DNA from: Spongilla lacustris
Taxonomy: Eukaryota; Porifera; Demospongiae; Spongillida; Spongillidae
DNA length: 64,000 bases
Reading direction: 5' to 3'
Assembly: GCA_949361645.1 (NCBI GenBank)
Contig: OX442428.1
Span: 443,384 to 507,383 of the forward strand
The first letter of the stretch is position 1. The number at the start of each line of letters is the position of its first letter. A program made the position numbers and the translations under genes. The notes beneath the pieces were generated by a model. The model saw only the letters and a program-made list of their open reading frames with translations, was not told where the DNA came from and did not search any database. Shown piece by piece: positions 31,477 through 48,300 of this stretch.

Positions 31477-34400
31477 TGTGGTCTGGTTCTCAGACCATAA
31501 ACAAATAGTTCCCAGAATATCAAAATTTGGTCCCCAGACCATCATGACTGGTCCCCAGACCACCAACAGTTTTCCCAATCCTTACCTCTCTCTTCACAAA
31601 TTTTTTCTTCTCATGGCTGGTCCCCAGTCCATCAAGGTAGGAGAGGAGCTTTGAATATGGATAGGGATAGCAGTGGGCGAGGTAGCACTGGTCCCCAGAC
31701 CAAGGGAACTCCTGGAGAAGAGGAGGAGGAGGAGGAGGAGATCAGGGAAATCCAACACACCTTTCCTTCATGTCTCTCATCAGACCCTGGTAAGTAGTTA
31801 CACCCATTCTTTCCACCCTCTCCAGCCCTGCCATCTCCAGCCCTGCCATCTCCAGCCCTACCATCTCCAGCCCTACCATCTCCAGCCCTACCATCTCCAG
31901 CCCTACCATCTCCAGCCCTACCATCTCCAGCCTTACCATCTCTATACCCTCTCCAGCCCTACCATCTCCAGCCCTACCATCTCCAGCCCTACCATCTCCA
32001 GCCCTACCATCTCCAGCCCTACCCTCTCCAGCCCTACCCTCTCCAGCCCTACCATCTCCAGCCCTACCCTCTCCAGCCCTACCCTCTCCAGCCCTACCAT
32101 CTCCAGCCCTACCATCTCCATACCCTCTCCAGCCCTACCATCTCCCAGGTCAGGGTGTAGTACTGTCTCTCTCCACTCTCAGGATCAACCAGGGGCTCTG
32201 TGGGCTTGTAGCTACCAGCAGAAAAGAAAGGTTAATGTGTCTGCATCAGTAATGAATCAAATTACCTTATATGGTATCCAACACGTGACCAGCCACACCT
32301 CCCTGAGGCCGCCTCCTTTTCAGAGTAGAGCAAAGGCTTCATTCCTAATGTGTGTGCATGCACGAGCAATCAGCAAGGATTGTGCTGTGTGTGTTGTGTG
32401 TGTATGAGTGCTCTGTGTGTGTGTGCTGTGTGTATGGTGTGTGTGTGTGTGTGCTGTGTATATGCGTGTGTATGTGTGTGTGCTGTGTATATGCGTGTGT
32501 ATGTGTGTGTGCTCTGTGTGCGTGTGCTGTACATGTGTGTGTGTGTATGTCTTCACTCACCCTCCTGGTATAGGCTCTCTCTCTTCATAAGGTTGGTTAT
32601 GCTGAAGGTGTAGAGTACCCCAGCCTCCATGTTGGACACTTTGAAATAGTACCTTGAGAGGGAGGAGGTGGTAGGTGTGATGAGAGGGAGGAGGTGTTAG
32701 GTGTGATGAGAGGGAGGAGGTGGTAGGTGTGATGAGAGGGAGGAGGTGGTAGGTGTGATGAGAGGGAGGAGGTGTTAGGTGTGATGAGAGGGAGGAGGTG
32801 GTAGGTGTGATGAGAGGGAGGAGGTGGTAGGTGTGATGAGAGGGAGGGGTGGTAGGTGTGATGAGAGGGAGGAGGTGGTAGGTGTGATGAGAGGGAGGAG
32901 GTGGTAGGTGTGATGAGAGGGAGGAGGTGGTAGGTGTGATGAGAGGGAGGGGTGGTAGGTGTGATGAGAGGGAGGAGGTGGTAGGTGTGATGAGAGGGAG
33001 GAGGTGGTAGGTGTGATGAGAGGGAGGAGGTGGTAGGTGTGATGAGAGGGAGATGGTAGGTGTGATGAGAGGGAGGAGGTGGTAGGTGTGATGAGAGGGA
33101 GGAGGTGGTAGGTGTGATGAGAGGGAGGAGGTGGTAGGTGTGATGAGAGGGAGGAGGTGGTAGGTGTGATGAGAGGGAGGAGGTGGTAGGTGTGATGAGA
33201 GGGAGGAGGTGGTAGGTGTGATGAGAGGGAGGGGTGGTAGGTAGGTGTGATGAGAGGGAGGGGTGGTAGGTGTGATGAGAGGGAGGAGGTGGTAGGTGTG
33301 ATGAGAGGGAGGAGGTGGTAGGTGTGATGAGAGGGAGGAGGTGGTAGGTGTGATGAGAGGGAGGAGGTGGTAGGTGTGATGAGAGGGAGATGGTAGGTGT
33401 GATGAGAGGGAGGAGGTGGTAGGTGTGATGAGAGGGAGGAGGTGGTAGGTGTGATGAGAGGGAGATGGTAGGTGTGATGAGAGGGAGGAGGTGGTAGGTG
33501 TGATGAGAGGGAGATGGTAGGTGTGATGAGAGGGAGGAGGTGGTAGGTGTGATGAGAGGGAGGAGGTGGTAGGTGTGATGAGAGGGAGGAGGTGGTAGGT
33601 GTGATGAGAGGGAGGAGGTGGTAGGTGTGATGAGAGGGAGGAGGTGGTAGGTGTGATGAGAGGGAGGAGGTGGTAGGTGTGATGAGAGGGAGATGGTAGG
33701 TGTGATGAGAGGGAGGAGGTGGTAGGTGTGATGAGAGGGAGGAGGTGGTAGGTGTGATGAGAGGGAGATGGTAGGTGTGATGAGAGGGAGGAGGTGGTAG
33801 GTGTGATGAGAGGGAGGAGGTGGTAGGTGTGATGAGAGGGAGGAGGTGGTAGGTGTGATGAGAGGGAGGAGGTGGTAGGTGTGATGAGAGGGAGGAGGTG
33901 GTAGGTGTGATGAGAGGGAGGAGGTGGTAGGTGTGATGAGAGGGAGGAGGTGGTAGGTGTGATGAGAGGGAGATGGTAGGTGTGATGAGAGGGAGGAGGT
34001 CGTAGGTGTGATGAGAGGGAGGAGGTGGTAGGTGTGATGAGAGGGAGATGGTAGGTGTGATGAGAGGGAGGAGGTGGTAGGTGTGATGAGAGGGAGATGG
34101 TAGGTGTGATGAGAGGGAGGAGGTGGTAGGTGTGATGAGAGGGAGGAGGTGGTAGGTGTGATGAGAGGGAGGAGGTGGTAGGTGTGATGAGAGGGAGGAG
34201 GTGGTAGGTGTGATGAGAGGGAGGAGGTGGTAGGTGTGATGAGAGGGAGGAGGTGGTAGGTGTGATGAGAGGGAGGAGGTGGTAGGTGTGATGAGAGGGA
34301 GATGGTAGGTGTGATGAGAGGGAGGGGTGGTAGGTGTGATGAGAGGGAGGAGGTAGGTGGGGCCACAGTAATACATGTACTTAGAAGTTCTGATTGCACA

Positions 34401-35919
34401 TATGTGGCACACTTGCTAACTGCCTGTCATTTGCTGTGTAATTAATTACTATCATGGTATGATTCTATTGGTGAATGGGGAAGAGGGAGTGGAAGTCTAA
34501 TATTACCACTGAGTGTGGCGATCTGTGTACAGGTCCGTCCTCAACAGGAGGTTAAACTGGTACTGGGAACTGTAAGGTTTAAATATGAATTAATAATTTA
34601 ATACAGTTAATTAACTTACACTTGTGTGGCTTTATAAAGGTTACCACTCTCAAACCTGGACTCAAACACAAGAGTCCTGGACTCACACGTCTGGACTGGA
34701 CTCTCATTGGAGTAGTCATATAATGTAATTCCACTTGAAGTCAGATGGTCACCTTGGAGACAAAGCAATATTAGCTCCAATGTGCATCACCATGTGTATG
34801 TACCAGTTGAGCGCACTGACCGGTGACGTCACCCTGCCGCTCAACATGCGCCGCGCTTAGCGCTGCGACAACGTCGAGGCGCTCCTCGGATGAAGGCGGA
34901 ACCAAACCGTCGCCCGTAGCTGCGTCAAGTGAAGGGTCGCCATGTTCTGGTGGTTTTGAAATACACGTGCGACTATCGGGAGCAGTAACTATCGGGGTAC
35001 TAGTATTTCCATTGGAAGCATCAACTGTGGTCTCAACACCTGATGTAGCTTCATGGTCTACGTCCGTCCCGTCTGGTTTTTCGTCGTCCGGCTGCTCTAC
35101 TTCTGTCCCACCCCCGTGCACGTACGATTCTGCTCCGTCTTCCCGCCGCTCTACTTCTGGTTCTGCTCCGTCTTCTCGCCGCTCTACTTCTGCTTCTGTC
35201 CCACCCCAGTGTCCGTATGGTTCTGCTCCGTCTTCCCGCCGCTCTACTTCTGTCCCACCCCCGTGCACGTATGGTTCTGCTCCGTCTTCCCGCCGCTCTA
35301 CTTCTGTCCCACCCCCGTGCACGTATGGTTCTGCTCCGTCTCGGTGCTGCGGAGTTGGGTGCACGATCTTCAACTCCAGAGGCCATCTGAGCCTGTGGTC
35401 CACTTGGCTGCAGCGCAAGACGACGCCATTACTGCGTTCTACGGCAGGAGGAATGCATCCTCGTGCGAGATGGCTGCGTGTTTTCATCCCCATAGCTCGC
35501 TGATCTCCGGATTTCTGCTCGCTTTCATTTTTATCGGAAATAGCAGAGTCACTGCAAAGGCGACCACTCTTTTCCCGTGGGCTCTCCGCTTCCTGAAGCA
35601 GTTCTTGAAAACGAGGGCGTTGTAACGATCGATTGTTGATGAGGAGAGGCCTCAGGTCGCTCAAAGACTTTACCCCCTGTGGGCCCCGCCATTTGTGGAC
35701 CAAAGATCCTAGCCGAAGCCTCACTTTGCGCTGAAGGTCCTGTAAAGCGTGCATGCATGCATGCATTCGAGTGCGACAGTATCTTGAACAAACCTCTTCC
35801 AATGCAGCTCGAATCGATGCGCGCCACTCCGCTTCGGAATCAGATTCGCTTTCGGAAGAGAGGTCGGTGGAGGGAACATTGTCGTTTACCGTGGGCACGG
35901 GTCCACTCGAGCCCGCCAT
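26842..35919 (-). CDS. Cytosolic carboxypeptidase 2/3-like (AGBL2/AGBL3 type) tubulin deglutamylase
   Basis: M14D metallocarboxypeptidase that trims glutamate from tubulin side chains or tails. Exons (minus, 5' to 3'): 35919-35794, 35739-34821, 34752-34620, 34569-34507, 32652-32561, 32344-32266, 32211-32139, 31711-31586, 31400-31340, 31291-31161, 30987-30862, 30611-30549, 29166-29035, 28772-28633, 28566-28463, 28293-28051, 27990-27951, 27917-27810, 27679-27620, 27546-27433, 27336-26842. About 1140 residues. Zinc ligands HPGE (about H576/E579) and DLHGH (about H672); substrate-binding LDLNR; catalytic Glu in NSYTMEAS (about 746). N-domain motifs FESRFESGN and DRHTQWYYF match CCP2/3. The long exon 2 adds an acidic 18-residue repeat. 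The junction 28633/28566 does not keep frame with the obvious splice sites. The first intron is only 54 bp. Confidence 0.93.
28313..28387. repeat. GGGAGAGA array in a CCP intron
   Basis: About nine units of GGGGAGAGA. Confidence 0.95.
28769..28957. repeat. (GGGA)n tetranucleotide array in a CCP intron
   Basis: About 46 uninterrupted GGGA/GGAG units. The acceptor of the CCP exon at 28772 (minus strand, CTCCCCAG) is at the edge of this array. Confidence 0.97.
29170..29786. repeat. 18-bp minisatellite in a CCP intron
   Basis: GGTGGTGAGGGAGGTAAG units, about 30 copies, more irregular near the exon at 29166. Minus-strand frames of 250+ codons ([17 protein letters not shown]) are artefacts. Confidence 0.97.
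31000..31098. repeat. TG microsatellite in a CCP intron
   Basis: About 48 GT units next to the acceptor of the LNPDG/LDLNR exon. Confidence 0.97.
31815..32148. repeat. 15-bp minisatellite in a CCP intron
   Basis: About 21 units of CCAGCCCTACCATCT with CCCTCT variants. It begins at the donor of the CCP exon at 32139 and overlaps its 3' edge, so exon and array share sequence. Confidence 0.93.
32655..34360. repeat. 25-bp minisatellite, about 1.7 kb, in a CCP intron
   Basis: About 70 units of GAGGAGGTGGTAGGTGTGAT plus GAGAGG, with shorter GAGATGGTAGG variants distributed in a higher-order pattern. It fills the intron between exons 34507 and 32652. Minus-strand frames of 545 and 600 codons are repeat artefacts. 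Confidence 0.97.
35095..35345 (-). repeat. Coding 54-bp (18-residue) tandem repeat in CCP exon 2
   Basis: About four to five imperfect copies encoding [18 protein letters not shown]. Units remain in frame with length variants ([15 protein letters not shown]). Strongly acidic, likely disordered N-terminal extension. Confidence 0.9.
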
Positions 35920-36020
35920 CGGAATCACTTATTTAAGGGGGCGTAGCATTAGCTCCTCCTACCAATAAGATTTTACCGGGGTAGCAGCACACGTGCTACG
36001 TATACGCGGTGGCGGTAAAA
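35920..36020. promoter_or_regulatory. Bidirectional promoter of CCP and NSMCE2
   Basis: Only 101 bp separate the two divergent start codons. It contains a CCAAT box (35962-35966) and a CACGTG E-box (35990-35995), with no clear TATA box placed for both genes. Short head-to-head spacing with CCAAT is typical of shared promoters of housekeeping genes. The regulation is inferred. Confidence 0.6.
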
Positions 36021-37352
36021 ATGAACCGTCGTTCAAAGTTAGCTGTTCAGGAGTCCAAGGAAGTGTGCCACCAGCTCAAAAAGGACGTCGTGGACATCCT
36101 GGAGCTTGCCGCTTCCTTAGCTGACGATATTAAGGTATTTCTGGTAGTTAATAAAGCCTATTCTAATTCAGAGGTTCGTTTGCTGCGACGTTGTTTTATA
36201 GGAAATAGGACCGGAATATGCAAATAGCTTGAACGAGATAGAGCACAGTGTGTCGGAACTCGCTCGAATCGAGTTTGAAGTGCGTCACATGGACCATGCC
36301 TTGGAAAGTGTGGAACAAGAAATGGCGGCATCCGACGACCAGGAACAGGTGCGCGGATCTCGGCACTAGCGAAGTGAAAAGCATCTGTTATTCTCGCTGG
36401 TCTGTAGGAACCCCGCAACTTTGGTGACGAGTACGAAGAACGGGTGGCCACCTTAAAGAGGTCTTCTGCTGCCTTTGACCCCAGGGTGGCCCCCAGTGTC
36501 GCAGCATTCAGGGCTCGCGTTCACGGCGAAAGTGGGAGCGCGCCTGCGGACAAGAGTGATGGTGAGGAGGAGCTGGTGATGGGTGGAGTGAAGAGGTCCC
36601 TCGTGTGTCCTCTGACAAAGAAGCAGATCGAAGAACCTGTGAGAAGCAAGAAGTGCAACCATTCATATTCTAAAGCAGCCATATTGGATCATATCGCAAG
36701 AAGGTGAGGCAAGCTGTATGTGTGAGGGCTGGGGAGGAGGTGAGGGCTGTGAAGGAGAGGTGAGGGCTGTGAAGGAGAGGTGAGGGCTGTGAAGGGGAGG
36801 GCTGTGAAGGGGAGGTGAGGGCTGTGAAGGGGAGGTGAGGGCTGTGAAGGGGAGGTGAGGGCTGTGAAGGGGAGGTGAGGGCTGTGTGAAGGAGAGGTGA
36901 GGGCTGTGAAGGAGAGGTGAGGGCTGTGAAGTAGAGGTGAGGGCTGTGAAGGAGAGGTGAGGGCTGTGAAGGAGAGGTGAGGGCTGTGAAGGAGAGGTGA
37001 GGGCTGTGAAGGGAGGTGAGGGCTGTGAAGGGGAGGGCTGTGAAGGGGAGGAGGTAAGGGCTGTGAAGGAGAGGTGAGGGCTGTGTGAAGGGGAGGTGAG
37101 GGCTGTGAAGGGGAGGTGAGGGCTGTGTGAAGGGGAGAGGATTGATTATTGCAAAGTTGATACTGATGTTAAGTACTTCGTTCAAAAGTAGTAATATTCT
37201 GCTCTATTTGTAGGCGTGATGCCAAGTGTCCTGTATGTGGACAAGTCATCAAGGAGGATGATCTGGAGAACGATGGAGCCCTTATCAAGCTTCTGAAGAA
37301 GGAGGGAAGGAAGCAGAAACAGAAGACCAGAGAGGGTGTGGTCCAACTATGA
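36021..37352 (+). CDS. NSMCE2: NSE2/MMS21 SUMO ligase of the SMC5/6 complex
   Basis: E3 SUMO ligase subunit of the nuclear SMC5/6 DNA-repair complex. Exons 36021-36134, 36202-36348, 36408-36703, 37214-37352, phases 0,0,2, giving 231 residues (human about 247). The N-terminal part is helical and charged, fitting the SMC5-binding coiled coil. The C-terminal SP-RING has CPLTKKQIEEPV, then KKCNHSYSKAAILDHI and CPVCG, with the expected C, C-x-H and C-x2-C zinc/structural residues. Intron 3 (510 bp) is occupied by a minisatellite that splits the SP-RING between HIARR and DAKCP. Divergently transcribed from CCP. Confidence 0.94.
36716..37138. repeat. 20-bp minisatellite in NSMCE2 intron 3
   Basis: About 20 units of GGTGAGGGCTGTGAAGGAGA with GGGGA variants. 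It begins within a few bases of the splice donor GTGAGG, which resembles the repeat unit. Confidence 0.95.
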
Positions 37353-38335
37353 AGCCATCATACTGTTGTTTCCATTACTTTGTAATATTTTACTCATCAG
37401 CAATTTTTTAGTGCACACAGGCACAACACGATCACCTTGTGTACTTGTATTCAATGGTTCCAAATGTATCTTGGGTACCAAATAGATGTTTGGATGATGC
37501 AGAAAAATTAACCGTTAGTGGATATAAGAAGATTTATTAAATACCATCCATCTCAGCATGCAGCAAAACAGTGGATAGAATTTATGGAAAAACTTCTGCA
37601 ATGGTCGATGGTCATGAGGATTAAACACTTGATGGAATAGTTTATAGCCAATAATTCAAGTGGTATAGACACGTGTGTTCTTATGGGGCATTTGGTTGAT
37701 ACTGTGGGTGTGAAGAAAATTGTAGTGTTGTGAGGGAAGGAGATGGTGTTTCCCAACTGGGCTATCATTCTATGGGGTAGGTAGCTGCAATGTTCCTGGT
37801 CCAGGCATAGTTGGCACAGTGTGTGTCAGCTTCATCATTGACCAGAGAGAACACTTCAAATGATTTTTTTTTTTTTTTAAATGTAGGTAGAAATTACCAT
37901 GCAGCCTGCTACTGATAAGGTGGGTCTACTCTCAAGTGAGTTCTGCAGCACACTACTTATCCGTCCACCCTTCCTTGTCCTAAATAATTCATCCAAAAGT
38001 GAGCAACAAGATTCCTGCCTTCGCACCCGATGCCAAGTGTCCGAGGGAGGTAAGCAGACATACCCCCCCCCCCTCATCAACCATATAAACTGAGTCAAGA
38101 TAGCACTGGTCCCCAGACCATGTAAACTCCCATTAAATCTCACATTGTGTCCCTCGTGGATACTTTCCTATCTTATCTAGCACCACTTCATTTACTTCTG
38201 TGACCCACATATGTACCAAGTAACCACACACATTGAATCTTATTAAGTTCAGTGCAACGCTGCAATAAAAGCTGTGCAACCTTCATCATTTAATGCATTT
38301 GTCAGATGGTAATGACACAGACAAAAAAAAAGGAA
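37353..38335. other. Intergenic 3' of NSMCE2, no gene seen
   Basis: AT-rich, with poly-T at 37868-37879 and one CTGGTCCCCAGACCATG motif (38106-38122). No exon recognised. Confidence 0.5.
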
Positions 38336-38337
38336 GT

Positions 38338-38505
38338 TTCACCCAGTCACCATAGCTTCCACAGTCCAGTCACCATAGCTTCCACAGTCCAGTCACCATA
38401 GCTTCCACAGTCCAGTCACCATAGCTTCCACAGCCCAGTCACCATAGCTTCCACAGTCCAGTCACCAGAGCTTCCACAGCCCAGTCACCAGAGCTGCTAT
38501 AGTCC
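38338..38505. repeat. 24-bp minisatellite
   Basis: About six to seven copies of CAGTCACCATAGCTTCCACA plus GTCC. Confidence 0.92.
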
Positions 38506-38603
38506 CAGACATAAGAGCTGAAGTAGACTCCAGCTTCAAGAAAAGAAATACATATCCACTGCACATAGAATTAATAAAAAATAATGATAATCCTCTAAAA
38601 CAG

Positions 38604-38756
38604 TGTGTAGCTCAGCCCCAGGGACCATTCCCATTGGTTGAAAGCCCAGTGGCGATGGTCATTCTGGCCAAGCAGGTTTTATATCTGCGCACATTGCACA
38701 CCTGTTGTCATGGAAGGTTCAACACAGGCCGGCTTATGGTGGGCAGGGGGACTAGT
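38604..38756. repeat. Dispersed 150-bp repeat, copy 1
   Basis: Starts TAGCTCAGCCCCAGGGACCA and ends GGTGGGCAGGGGGACTAG. Other copies are at 39403-39537 (diverged) and 45032-45181 (closest). It contains GCAGGTTTTATATCTGC and a B-box-like GGTTCAACAC, but the A-box to B-box distance does not fit a simple tRNA-derived SINE. Class unknown. Confidence 0.8.
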
Positions 38757-39402
38757 GCTTAGGTGTGTGGAAAAGTTACGAGGTACTTACTTGCATTTGC
38801 ATGCACCTCTCTCAAGGGTAGGCTTCCCATGCAATGTACGACCAATCACAGTCCATACAAAATGAACATTCTATCTAGTAATATAAGTTGAACACTACAG
38901 TGTAAAAGAAAGCCATCTATTCCAAATAGAAAGCAGTTGCAAAAGTTAATTATCACACTGAAATGCAGATGAATTATAGAACAAAGCTAATGCCAACTAA
39001 CCTTTTTTTCACACACACACACACACACACACAGGATAGGTGACATTATACCGTAGAGTACATCAAGTAAGCCCCCCTCTCCGCCCCCACAATAAAAATG
39101 GCTCGTGTTTAAGCGAGCGTATCGTCGTAACCATTAACACTAGCGCGTAGGAGGAAACAGCTGATATTTAAACAAGTCAAGCATTGCTTTTGTACGCTAC
39201 AAAATCACAATAAATGCTAACACAACCAGCATACCTGTAAACATTATCTCTCCTTCTTCACCGCTGAGCTCACGTGATATACTTCCTTTCAAAGCTTATG
39301 AGCATCGCATCTAAAGTCAGGTAGATGAACAAAAGAAAATGGTGTCAAAATAGAATTAAACCAACAAAAAAATATTTTTTCCGCCATGTAGGTGTAGCTT
39401 AA

Positions 39403-39537
39403 TTCCAGATACCATTTCCATTGGTTGAAAGCCCAGTGGCAACGATTGATCTGGATCAAGCAGGTTTTATATCTGCACACGTTTAACACCTGTTGTCATG
39501 GGGAGGTTCAACACAGGCGGGTATATAGTGGGCAGGG
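39403..39537. repeat. Dispersed 150-bp repeat, copy 2 (diverged)
   Basis: Same order of blocks as copy 1 (CCATTGGTTGAAAGCCCAGT, GCAGGTTTTATATCTGC, ACACCTGTTGTCATGG, GGTTCAACACAGGC), with more substitutions. Confidence 0.78.
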
Positions 39538-39902
39538 AAATGCTAGTATACTTGTTCCGAGCGATAGGCCTACTGAGTTCAAAACGCACCGCTGCAGTTC
39601 GTTAACATTGCAACACAAAAAATGTTAGTAGCAGAAACGCACAACACAAAGTAGCTATGCTGAAATAGATACAGCACGCTGTTTCTCCTGTGCACACTAA
39701 CATACCTTATGCCAAAGCTTGCGTGCGATGAGAGCGCATCTGCTCAGCAAGTAATATTCTCTTTAATGCCACGTGCCTTCTTTTTAGCAGCATTGTGCGC
39801 ATGCGTAACTAACTGGTAACGATCGTAATCGCCCCCCTACACGTGCAGATCACGTTTAATACAAAAAACAGGAAATAAAAAATAGTTGATATGTCTGCGT
39901 AA

Positions 39903-40254
39903 AGAGCTCTTTCATCGCGTGATTTAATAGCATTCATCATCTAATTAGTCCGCCATATTGGTGCCCGTTTACTATGGAGAAGTATGGGCTTACGTTTGGT
40001 TTTGGTGTGTTACATTAGTTCAGAGTGCCGTCTAGAGACTAGACGTATACTATTGTGCTCAAACACATTTTTAAGACATATGATTTTTTTACCTGTGCCC
40101 TCGGAGCGTGAGGAAATTATCAAAAAGTACCAAAAACCAAACATAAGCCCATACATTTCCATACTAAACTGGGCACCAAGATGGAGGACAATAAAGCAAT
40201 TAACGCAATGAAAGCCCACGCGTCATGTGACCATGAAACTGATGAAAGAGCTCT
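39903..40254. mobile_element. Foldback MITE, about 350 bp
   Basis: Terminal 14-bp inverted repeat AGAGCTCTTTCATC (39903-39916) with GATGAAAGAGCTCT (40241-40254). Inner arms (CCATATTGGTGCCCG... with ...TGGGCACCAAGATGG) also pair over about 80 bp. No coding capacity. It lies about 130 bp from the tRNA gene. Confidence 0.75.
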
Positions 40255-40376
40255 ATATGGTGTACATGTATGTGTTGTAGTGGCGTACACAATAGACGGT
40301 AATCCATCTAGCGCTAGCACTAAGGAATGTAAAAAAAAAATCATCTTAAAAAAAAGTAAAAATAAAATAAAAATGA

Positions 40377-40380
40377 AAAG
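40377..40380 (-). terminator. Pol III T-run terminator of tRNA-Gly
   Basis: TTTT on the minus strand three bases after the tRNA discriminator base. A longer T-rich run follows. Confidence 0.7.
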
Positions 40381-40383
40381 CCC

Positions 40384-40454
40384 TGCACTGCCCGGGAATC
40401 GAACCCGGGTCGCAAGAATGGGAATCTTGCATGATGCCACTACACCAGCAGTGC
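40384..40454 (-). tRNA. tRNA-Gly (anticodon CCC)
   Basis: 71 nt on the minus strand without intron. The 7-bp acceptor stem GCACTGC/GCAGTGC pairs perfectly, with discriminator A. The anticodon stem CAAGA/TCTTG encloses loop TTCCCAT, anticodon CCC, reading GGG. The T arm is CCGGG-TTCGATT-CCCGG. The internal promoter is present: A box TGGTGTAGTGG and B box GGTTCGATTCC. It stands alone between a MITE and the 3' end of STT3A. Confidence 0.95.
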
Positions 40455-40906
40455 TTCGTTGCATAGGGCGTTTCAACTGCACTGTACCAACCGTAGCAAG
40501 TTTACAAAGAGGCTACAGTTTACTGTTAAGACTGTTCGGTGCTGCCCGAGTTTAAAACCACAACTGTATGTTAGCTAGCTAGCTATCCGACAATGAATGA
40601 GCCTCGGAACTGTATATGTTAGCTAGCTGGCCATCCGACAATGAATGAGCCTCGGAACTTGTACTCACGATCTGAGGTATACAAGCTTTGCACGTCTAGG
40701 CCCCGCCCACAGCTTATTATGGTGGTCGATGATATTCTTCCACTGCGCGACGCCTTTGGCTTTTATCCACACTTTAACAATATCTTTAAGTTGCAAAAAA
40801 CAATATGAGCCAGGCATTGAAAAAGTGTGTAATTTCATTTGAAAAAGGAGAAAACTATACAAAATGAGGTGTGGTCTAAATGTCTACTGTGAACCCCTCC
40901 CCAGAC

Positions 40907-47437
<6,531 letters not shown>

Positions 47438-47500
47438 CTTTTGTTGCGAGGCAGCAAACCACAAGAAGGCGGAAGGGTTAAGCGCACTTCCTCCTGCCAA

Positions 47501-47700
47501 NNNNNNNNNNNNNNNNNNNNNNNNNNNNNNNNNNNNNNNNNNNNNNNNNNNNNNNNNNNNNNNNNNNNNNNNNNNNNNNNNNNNNNNNNNNNNNNNNNNN
47601 NNNNNNNNNNNNNNNNNNNNNNNNNNNNNNNNNNNNNNNNNNNNNNNNNNNNNNNNNNNNNNNNNNNNNNNNNNNNNNNNNNNNNNNNNNNNNNNNNNNN
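47501..47700. other. Assembly gap (200 N)
   Basis: Exactly 200 N, a placeholder of unknown true length. The sequence just inside both edges gives no recognisable STT3A N-terminal exon. Confidence 0.99.
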
Positions 47701-48080
47701 CGTTGTTTAGCCTCAACCACAAAGTTGCAGATCCTAATGCACATTGGGGTAGGTTTGCAAACGGATTAGTGATGAACTTGAGAAGGAAGTTGCATTCCAA
47801 ATAAGCAGCACGTGTACAAAGTGAGTCAGGTAGCTAATATAAAAACAATATCATTATGTATTTACATGTGTATGTATCCTGAAAAATCGATGATCTATTT
47901 TAGCAGTACAGAGTTGTTACGGTTAAAACCATGTTCCGTTTAAAGTGATGGAATGTACATGTAACAGTTTGTATCTATCGCACGCGCGAGCGCAAACACA
48001 CACGCACACCGAGTGCGTGTAGTACGCCGCTTGCGACCTTCATCACGAGGATAAAAGGGGGCCCGGATCGTAACAACGAC

Positions 48081-48090
48081 GCGCATGCGT
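48081..48090. promoter_or_regulatory. NRF1-like palindrome upstream of RNA-binding gene I
   Basis: GCGCATGCGT, about 210 bp before ATG 48301. Its paralogue has GCGCATGCGC at nearly the same distance (59054-59063). The motif resembles the NRF1 site of many animal housekeeping promoters. Confidence 0.4.
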
Positions 48091-48300
48091 TAAAACGTGA
48101 TTTAGCGCGCATTCTCAAAGCACATGGTTATTTATTTTTAGTAGTGCCTCCTGGAGTCGTGGAAGGTTTATAATCCCTTGTAATCTCGTACCTTAGGAGC
48201 TCAAAACGAAAGCAGTTAAACTTTTTTTGAAGTAGTATTTTGGTTCTTTTGCCTACTTCGTTGTACTTTGTGTTGGACTTAAACGAAAAAAACTTGCGAG

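Noticed and set aside
32597..34412. Minus-strand frames of 545 and 600 codons
   Set aside because: 25-bp minisatellite translation ([16 protein letters not shown]). Only the last 92 bp of this interval is a real CCP exon.
47701..47804. Frame with FSLNHKVADPNAHWGRF after the gap
   Set aside because: Too short, its beginning is in the gap, and it matches neither the STT3A N terminus nor any family I recognise.
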